Assembly (NCBI GenBank): GCA_017424235.1
Contig: JAFPAQ010000177.1
Span: 1 to 37,230, forward strand
Origin: Lachnospiraceae bacterium
Lineage (GTDB): Bacteria; Bacillota; Clostridia; Lachnospirales; Lachnospiraceae
Direction: 5' to 3'
Length of the DNA: 37,230 bases
Positions 32,659 to 37,230 of the stretch are shown here, one piece after another; the first letter of the stretch is position 1; each line of letters opens with the position of its first letter. The notes beneath the pieces were generated by a model. That model made no database searches. It saw only the letters and a program-made list of their open reading frames with translations, and had not been told where the DNA came from. Position numbers and translations under genes: made by a program.

Positions 32659-33573
32659 ATGAGACATTTAATGAGCCCTTTAGACTTTACGGTCGATGAA
32701 CTCGAAAAATTATTTACTATTGCTCAGGATATAGAAGCAAATCCGGAAAAATATTCACATGCATGTGAAGGAAAGAAGCTCGCTACCTGCTTTTATGAAC
32801 CAAGCACAAGAACAAGACTTAGCTTTGAAGCTGCAATGCTTAATCTAGGTGGAAAAGTATTAGGCTTTTCTGATGCTAATTCATCATCAGCAGCGAAGGG
32901 AGAAAGTGTTTCTGATACAATTCGTGTTATCTCAAGCTTTGCTGATATATGTGCAATGAGACATCCAAAGGAAGGTGCTCCAATGGTAGCAGCCAGCCGT
33001 TCTTCTATTCCTGTCATAAATGCAGGTGATGGCGGTCATCAGCATCCTACACAGACTTTAACAGACCTTTTAACAATCCGTTCAATAAAAGGACGCTTAA
33101 GCAACTTTACAATTGGTCTTTGTGGAGATTTAAAATTTGGACGAACAGTACATTCCCTTATCAACGCATTGGTTCGTTATGAAAATATTAACTTTATATT
33201 TATATCTCCAGAAGAGCTGACAATACCTGAGTATATAATTGAAATGCTAAAAGAAAAAAATATTCCTTACCGCGAAGTAAGAAAGCTTGAGGATTCTATT
33301 CCTGAACTTGATATATTATATATGACACGAGTACAGAAGGAACGTTTCTTTAACGAAGAAGATTATATCAGACTCAAAGACTACTATATACTTGATAAAG
33401 AAAAAATGAGTCTTGCAAAATCTGATATGATAGTTCTTCATCCGCTTCCAAGAGTAAATGAAATTTCTGTCGAAGTTGATGATGACCCTCGAGCAGTATA
33501 CTTCAAGCAGGTTCAATATGGAGTTTATGTAAGAATGGCTCTTCTGCTCACACTTCTTGAAATTGAAATATAG
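32659..33573 (+). CDS. pyrB: Aspartate carbamoyltransferase catalytic subunit
   Basis: A 304-residue catalytic chain joining carbamoyl phosphate and aspartate, the committed step of pyrimidine synthesis. It has the carbamoyl-phosphate motif [16 protein letters not shown] (STRTR at 49-53), a [12 protein letters not shown] segment and the C-terminal HPLPRVNEI loop for aspartate. The length matches the family (about 305). I place the start at ATG 32659 ([10 protein letters not shown]), 13 bases after AAAGG; the frame opens at 32623 within the attenuator T-run, and ATG 32647 lies on the ribosome site. It is 19 bases upstream of pyrI and downstream of the leader-attenuator. Confidence 0.95.
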   Translation: MRHLMSPLDFTVDELEKLFTIAQDIEANPEKYSHACEGKKLATCFYEPSTRTRLSFEAAMLNLGGKVLGFSDANSSSAAKGESVSDTIRVISSFADICAMRHPKEGAPMVAASRSSIPVINAGDGGHQHPTQTLTDLLTIRSIKGRLSNFTIGLCGDLKFGRTVHSLINALVRYENINFIFISPEELTIPEYIIEMLKEKNIPYREVRKLEDSIPELDILYMTRVQKERFFNEEDYIRLKDYYILDKEKMSLAKSDMIVLHPLPRVNEISVEVDDDPRAVYFKQVQYGVYVRMALLLTLLEIEI

Positions 33574-33592
33574 GAAAGGAATTGGTGAAAAA

Positions 33593-34036
33593 ATGTTAAA
33601 TGTAGGAAAAATAGAAGAAGGTTTTGTACTTGACCATATAAAAGCCGGTAAGAGCTTAAGTATATATAAACATCTTGGACTGGATAAGCTTGACTGTACT
33701 GTTGCCATAATCAAAAATGCCAAGAGTGACAAAATGGGAAAAAAGGATATCTTAAAGGTTGAGTGTAATATTGATACCTTAAATCTTGATATTCTTGGAT
33801 TTATAGACCACAACATAACTGTAAATGTTATAAAAAACTGTGAAATAGTTCATAAACTTCCACTGTCTCTTCCAAAGGAAATTAAGAATGTATTAAAATG
33901 CAAAAATCCACGTTGCATTACCTCTATCGAGCAGGAGCTTCCTCATATATTTGTTCTCACAGATGAGAAAAAAGAGATTTATCGTTGCAAATACTGCGAA
34001 GAAAAATATGATAAAAAAACTAACTTTTTACTTTAG
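33593..34036 (+). CDS. pyrI: Aspartate carbamoyltransferase regulatory subunit
   Basis: A 147-residue regulatory chain. The N-terminal allosteric domain (GFVLDHIKAGKSLSIYKHLG) is the nucleotide-binding part, where CTP/UTP inhibits and ATP activates in characterised enzymes. The C-terminal zinc domain has Cys at 103, 108, 132 and 135 (CKNPRC and CKYC), which docks on PyrB. Length and motifs are standard. It starts 19 bases after pyrB. PyrI is common in enterobacteria and archaea but present only in some Clostridia among Firmicutes. With the leader attenuator, the operon would be controlled at both enzyme and RNA level. Confidence 0.95.
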   Translation: MLNVGKIEEGFVLDHIKAGKSLSIYKHLGLDKLDCTVAIIKNAKSDKMGKKDILKVECNIDTLNLDILGFIDHNITVNVIKNCEIVHKLPLSLPKEIKNVLKCKNPRCITSIEQELPHIFVLTDEKKEIYRCKYCEEKYDKKTNFLL

Positions 34037-34070
34037 TATTAAACAGAACATAACCATTTACAAAATTTGA

Positions 34071-34105
34071 CAAATAAAAAACGGATTTAATCCGTTTTTT
34101 ATTTG
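34071..34105. terminator. Bidirectional terminator between pyrI and the TetR gene
   Basis: Perfect 16-base arms (34071-34086 and 34090-34105) with a 3-base loop, core ACGGAT/ATCCGT flanked by A-run and T-run on both sides, so it has a T-tract on either strand. It lies between convergent genes. Confidence 0.88.
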
Positions 34106-34116
34106 CTGTATTTAAA

Positions 34117-34776
34117 TTAATCGATTTTGTAAGGTATATCTGTAACTGATCTTCCCTGAAATATTCGATCCTGTCTTTTGTCTGCAAATGCATAGACCTC
34201 ATTTGCTTTTCCTGATTTAATGAACATAGCCAGACTTGCAAATACGTTTCCAAGACGCATACCAATCTCCTCCTCAGCGAAACTACATACCTTCATCGCA
34301 CACATTACACCAAGTCCATATGCCTGTATCCATAGCTGTTCAAAAAGAAATTCTGCCTCTTCTTTTGTCATATCGTAATCTTTCATTATCAGATTTATAC
34401 ACACATCAAGTATATCCCCAAGGTCATCAAGAGTACCTTTAAACTGTTCTTTTTGTGAATGCTCCTGCATAAAAAGAAGTTTAAAAAGCTCCGGTTGTTT
34501 TATACCATACGATACTATCATGACTCCTATTCTCTTAAATGCAGGAGTATAGTTTATATAATCACTGATATATTCTCTGAATTCAGTCATTGCAAGCTCA
34601 CGTGCAGCCATTTTTACTTCCTCCATATTTTTGAATGTAGTAAAAATAGGACTGACAGAAGTACCAAGACTTTTTCCAAGCTCACGTGCAGTTAATGCTG
34701 AAAGACCATCTTTTTTAATAATATTAAATGCAGCTATAGCAACTTCATTTCTTGTATATTTTGGTTTTGGTGGCAT
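34117..34776 (-). CDS. TetR/AcrR-family transcriptional regulator
   Basis: A 219-residue regulator. The N-terminal HTH is typical (TRNEVAIAAFNIIKKDGLSA, LTARELGKSLGTSVSPIFTTF, then KNMEEV). The C-terminal ligand domain has the WHG-type pattern (FEQLWIQAYGLGVMCAMKV). The start ATG at 34776 follows AGGGAG by about 6 bases; two extra residues are possible. It lies 35 bases downstream of a chemoreceptor gene on the same strand with no terminator between, so they are probably co-transcribed. Its targets and ligand are unknown. Confidence 0.9.
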   Translation of the reverse strand: MPPKPKYTRNEVAIAAFNIIKKDGLSALTARELGKSLGTSVSPIFTTFKNMEEVKMAARELAMTEFREYISDYINYTPAFKRIGVMIVSYGIKQPELFKLLFMQEHSQKEQFKGTLDDLGDILDVCINLIMKDYDMTKEEAEFLFEQLWIQAYGLGVMCAMKVCSFAEEEIGMRLGNVFASLAMFIKSGKANEVYAFADKRQDRIFQGRSVTDIPYKID

Positions 34777-34811
34777 AATCATCTCCCTATTTTAAGCTTT
34801 CAACATGATTT

Positions 34812-36614
34812 CTAAACTCTTCCTGCCTTTTGTGCCTTTTCATAATTACGCTGAGCAACACGTATAAATTCTTCATCATCGCGTTTTTCAGGTGGAATAT
34901 ACGCTTTGCCTGGTTCTCTCTTTCTAAGATTGAACTTACTCATTGCTTTTCTGAGTCTCTCAGCATTTTCATTTAAAAGATCACATGAAGCAGCTGTTTC
35001 CTCACTTACTGCTGCATTGGCGTCAACAGCATCTGAAATACCCATTATTTCACGTTCAATAACATCCATTTGTTGTTTCTGGAGCTGACCTGATTCATTC
35101 ATTTCATCGCTTAATTTGTAAATTAAATCAATACTCTCTACAATCTTTCCAAAGGTCTCTGAAGTCTCGTTTGTAATAGTATTACCAATATTTGCTTTTT
35201 GAATAGTATCTTCTATAAGTTTTCTGCTCTCTACAACTGCATTTGCACTCTGCATTGCAAGACTTCCAACCTCACTTGCAACAACAGCAAAACCTTTTCC
35301 CGCTTCACCTGCTCTTGCTGCTTCAATAGAGGCATTAAGAGCAAGAAGATTAGTCTGGTCGGCAATATCTTCAATTGTCTTAATAACTGCATATATTCTG
35401 TCTGAAGACTCTGAGATATCTTCCATCGCTTTAAGAAGCTGAGACATTTTTTCATTACTTATTGCAACTTCACTTTTTATATTACCGGACAACTGTTTAG
35501 ATTTTTCAATTTTTTCCACATTATTATTAATGATATCTACGGTTTCCGTAACAGCATCTCTGAAGTCAGAAATGCTCTGTATCTGTTGAGTACAGCTATT
35601 TGCCAATGAACTGCTCGCATTTGCAATATCATCTGCACCACTGGCAACCTGCTGAGCAATATATGTAATCTCATTAAACATAAGGTCATTGGTCTGAACC
35701 ATTTTATACAGGCTCTTTGAAAGGCTGTCCTTTGATGAACGAATGTTTACAAAGGCTGTCATATCGCCTTCTGCAACTCTCTGCACGACATGTATATTTT
35801 CCTTGATACCTCTAGCCATAACCTGAAATGCATCTATCATCTTGTTAATTTCTTTAATATTTGTTGTCATTTCAGTAAATTCAAGTTCATCAGATCCAAG
35901 TGACAATTCTGCTGCCCATTCTGCTACAGCATTAACAGGCTCTGCTATTTCTTCTGCAAGCTTCTTAGAAACCTTTCTTATTCGTCTTGGAGTAGTAATT
36001 GAGAGTATTGTGTTAACAACAAGTGCCAGAATGACCTGAACAGTACCTCCAAAATAATTTAATGCTTCTCTGTCGAGATAATATTTTCTAACAATTTCAA
36101 TATTCTGTGAAAACTCTTCATATTTAGATGTAATATTATGAATCAGTTCAACTGCTTTTTCAGGATTATCGGCAAATGTCACGTCCCTATTGTCACTATA
36201 CAGCTTATGTATTTCCTCATGTAAACGCATTGCATTATCGAATGCTTCAACTGCATAATCTCTTTTCAATTTATAGCCATTATACTGTTCCTTCCACTTC
36301 GCAAATTCACATTTATCTGCATCAAATTCATGTTCAAATTCAGTACCTTCGATAATTGAAATTACTGCATCAGAAACCCATTCATTCTGATAAGTCCTTG
36401 CATCTTCAATCTGTGATGAACTCGCCGCAAGTCCTTTTACACATTTGGCAAAAAAGGCTATAATCATAAAAGCGCAAGCCGAAAATAATACAAGCGAAAT
36501 CATGATTTTTATTATCAGTTTATTATTGTCTGCAATGCTCTTACTGATTGAAATAATAGAATCCTCACTGTCACCTTTGTTATTTGATATGTTTTTTGTA
36601 TTACTCTCTTCCAT
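34812..36614 (-). CDS. Methyl-accepting chemotaxis protein with CZB-like outer domain
   Basis: A 600-residue chemoreceptor. An acidic cytosolic N-tail leads to TM1 (~33-57), an outer helical domain (~58-187), TM2 (~190-208), a HAMP-like linker ([19 protein letters not shown]), and a long coiled-coil signalling domain with the conserved hairpin tip [21 protein letters not shown]. The outer domain carries Cys 102-x4-Trp 107 and HEEIH (His 132, His 136), the spacing of the zinc-binding CZB domain; the first CZB ligand (His three before Trp 79) is Gln 76 here. It may sense zinc or an oxidant. GGAG lies 7 bases before the ATG, with a good sigma-A promoter upstream. Confidence 0.88.
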   Translation of the reverse strand: MEESNTKNISNNKGDSEDSIISISKSIADNNKLIIKIMISLVLFSACAFMIIAFFAKCVKGLAASSSQIEDARTYQNEWVSDAVISIIEGTEFEHEFDADKCEFAKWKEQYNGYKLKRDYAVEAFDNAMRLHEEIHKLYSDNRDVTFADNPEKAVELIHNITSKYEEFSQNIEIVRKYYLDREALNYFGGTVQVILALVVNTILSITTPRRIRKVSKKLAEEIAEPVNAVAEWAAELSLGSDELEFTEMTTNIKEINKMIDAFQVMARGIKENIHVVQRVAEGDMTAFVNIRSSKDSLSKSLYKMVQTNDLMFNEITYIAQQVASGADDIANASSSLANSCTQQIQSISDFRDAVTETVDIINNNVEKIEKSKQLSGNIKSEVAISNEKMSQLLKAMEDISESSDRIYAVIKTIEDIADQTNLLALNASIEAARAGEAGKGFAVVASEVGSLAMQSANAVVESRKLIEDTIQKANIGNTITNETSETFGKIVESIDLIYKLSDEMNESGQLQKQQMDVIEREIMGISDAVDANAAVSEETAASCDLLNENAERLRKAMSKFNLRKREPGKAYIPPEKRDDEEFIRVAQRNYEKAQKAGRV

Positions 36615-36704
36615 GTTATATCTCCATAATTTATTTCGTCTCTTATTTTTCTTTAGAAGAATGTAAAAATAAACATTTCTGCCCTTTAGAAACTTTATGT
36701 AATA

Positions 36705-36733
36705 AGTATATCATTATTTTCGAATATTTTCAA
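36705..36733 (-). promoter_or_regulatory. Sigma-A promoter for the chemoreceptor-TetR unit
   Basis: Minus strand TTGAAA (36733-36728), 17-base spacer, TATACT (36710-36705). No sigma-28 (flagellar) motif is seen here. Start near 36698, about 85 bases before the ATG. Confidence 0.72.
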
Positions 36734-36819
36734 TTAATTATATATTGTATATTGTTTTTTCTGACATAAATTTTTGATATTTCAAAATGTAAGTTATGTT
36801 GATTAATTGTGTAAATATT

Positions 36820-36864
36820 CAAAAAGCTCTGGAAGTGACCATCATCACCACTTTCAGAGCTTTT
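36820..36864 (-). terminator. Terminator after the HD-GYP remnant
   Basis: Arms 36822-36837 and 36849-36864 (AAAAGCTCTG.AAGTG and complement) pair over 16 positions with one mismatch. On the minus strand the stem ends in TTTTT. It lies 3 bases after the stop of the decayed HD-GYP frame, as if it were that gene's original terminator. Confidence 0.7.
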
Positions 36865-36866
36865 AC

Positions 36867-36971
36867 TTAACTAATTATACTATTATAAATAGCTTCTATT
36901 TTTTCTTTATCCGCAAAAAATGCATCCACAATATCCGGGTCAAAATCAGCACCTCTGCCATTTTCAAAAAA
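36867..36971 (-). pseudogene. Decayed C-terminal fragment of an HD-GYP-domain protein
   Basis: The minus-strand frame reads FFENGRGADFDPDIVDAFFA followed by about a dozen residues and a stop. The GxG..FDPDIVDAF segment is the typical C-terminal end of HD-GYP c-di-GMP phosphodiesterases. Immediately upstream the frame is closed by stops, and the HD and GYP parts are missing. A neighbouring frame gives YDGKVKFEQEQDRFVVKG, which I cannot link to HD-GYP, so a deletion or frameshift is likely. The region between this fragment and the chemoreceptor tail holds no other gene. Confidence 0.55.
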
Positions 36972-37056
36972 CCTTTTACCACAAATCTATCCTGTTCCTG
37001 TTCAAATTTCACCTTGCCATCATATTTATGAAATCAGAGACAAAACCAACTATTTA

Positions 37057-37230
37057 TTAAAGTGTAAACTTACCCACTACTTCTCCTAGATCTTTTGCAA
37101 TAGAATCCTGTTCATGAGACATTTCTGCAATACCTGAAACATTCTCTGAAACCTTTTCAATGTTATCCATGATATTTGTACTTAACTCTGTCGTAACCTG
37201 CGTAGCTTCTGCAATACTCTGTATTGCATC
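37057..37230 (-). CDS. Methyl-accepting chemotaxis protein, C-terminal end only
   Basis: The open minus-strand frame enters from the window edge and gives 57 residues (DAIQSIAEATQVTTELSTNI onward, ending LGEVVGKFTL). The heptad pattern of small and polar residues (SENVSGIAEMSHEQDSIAKDL) and the final VGKFTL match the C-terminal coiled coil of chemoreceptors. It is a second receptor upstream of the one at 34812-36614 and separated from it by the HD-GYP remnant. Confidence 0.78.
   Translation of the reverse strand, partial: DAIQSIAEATQVTTELSTNIMDNIEKVSENVSGIAEMSHEQDSIAKDLGEVVGKFTL

Noticed and set aside
32462-32659. PyrR-type antiterminator as the control of pyrB
   Set aside because: I looked for a PyrR-binding loop and a competing antiterminator pairing in the leader and saw neither; the leader ORF and U-runs fit attenuation by coupled translation better.
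33316-33816. A 166-codon minus-strand frame across the pyrB/pyrI junction
   Set aside because: It is antisense to two certain genes and has no initiation signals.
36867-37056. An intact small gene between the two chemoreceptors
   Set aside because: The HD-GYP-like frame has stops just upstream, and no start codon with a ribosome site gives a continuous frame through both recognisable pieces.

Overview
The window looks like chromosomal DNA of a low-GC, anaerobic, motile Firmicute, most likely a Lachnospiraceae-type gut or rumen Clostridium (Lachnospira/Eubacterium/Roseburia-like). The reasons are AT-rich sequence with clean sigma-A promoters (TTGACA-N17-TATAAT types) and AGGAGG ribosome sites, an anaerobic class III ribonucleotide reductase, a GH94 phosphorylase and a uxuA-uxuB uronate pair (plant-fibre catabolism), chemoreceptors, and several c-di-GMP and two-component proteins. 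The species is inferred, not proven. I saw no rRNA, tRNA, CRISPR array, transposase or phage gene.

Layout. 1-8.4 kb (all minus): a cut-off LacI-type sugar-binding-domain protein without an HTH, a GH94 glycoside phosphorylase, a membrane hybrid histidine kinase, and a Na/Pi cotransporter with a PhoU-like tail. 8.6-12.8 kb (minus): a 50-residue orphan protein with its own promoter and terminator, a UvrD/PcrA-type helicase, a rhodanese-TtcA fusion, and an HPr-like protein lacking the phospho-His. 13.2-15.8 kb (plus): a diguanylate cyclase with a long structured leader and an AraC regulator that overlaps uxuB tail to tail. 15.7-18.5 kb (minus): uxuA-uxuB for fructuronate/mannonate degradation. 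18.7-19.7 kb (plus): a DHH phosphoesterase. 19.7-25.2 kb (minus): a six-gene run (DUF815 ATPase, acidic unknown protein, HSL-type hydrolase, condensation-type acyltransferase, zinc-ribbon membrane protein of the DUF6320 type, stand-alone receiver). 25.4-29.0 kb (minus): nrdD fused to a redoxin and followed by pyrF, with two NrdR-box-like sites at the promoter. 29.0-31.8 kb: a TPR lipoprotein divergent from an OmpR-type regulator and a soluble kinase. 32.0-34.0 kb (plus): an orphan PqqD-like protein, then a pyrB-pyrI operon. 34.1-37.2 kb (minus): a TetR regulator, a chemoreceptor with a CZB-like outer domain, a decayed HD-GYP fragment, and the tail of a second chemoreceptor.

The strongest regulatory find is ahead of pyrB: a promoter, a well-placed ribosome site, a 33-codon leader ORF whose distal half is U-rich, and a terminator whose 5' arm overlaps the leader stop codon. 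This is the architecture of UTP-sensed transcription-translation attenuation known from enterobacterial pyrL-pyrBI, here in what looks like a Firmicute, where PyrR-binding attenuators are the usual expectation. Other notable points are an HPr-fold protein that keeps the Ser-46-type site but not His-15, a PqqD (RiPP recognition element) protein with no RiPP partners in view, a conserved-looking hydrolase/acyltransferase/membrane-protein cluster of unknown product, and many stand-alone signalling proteins.
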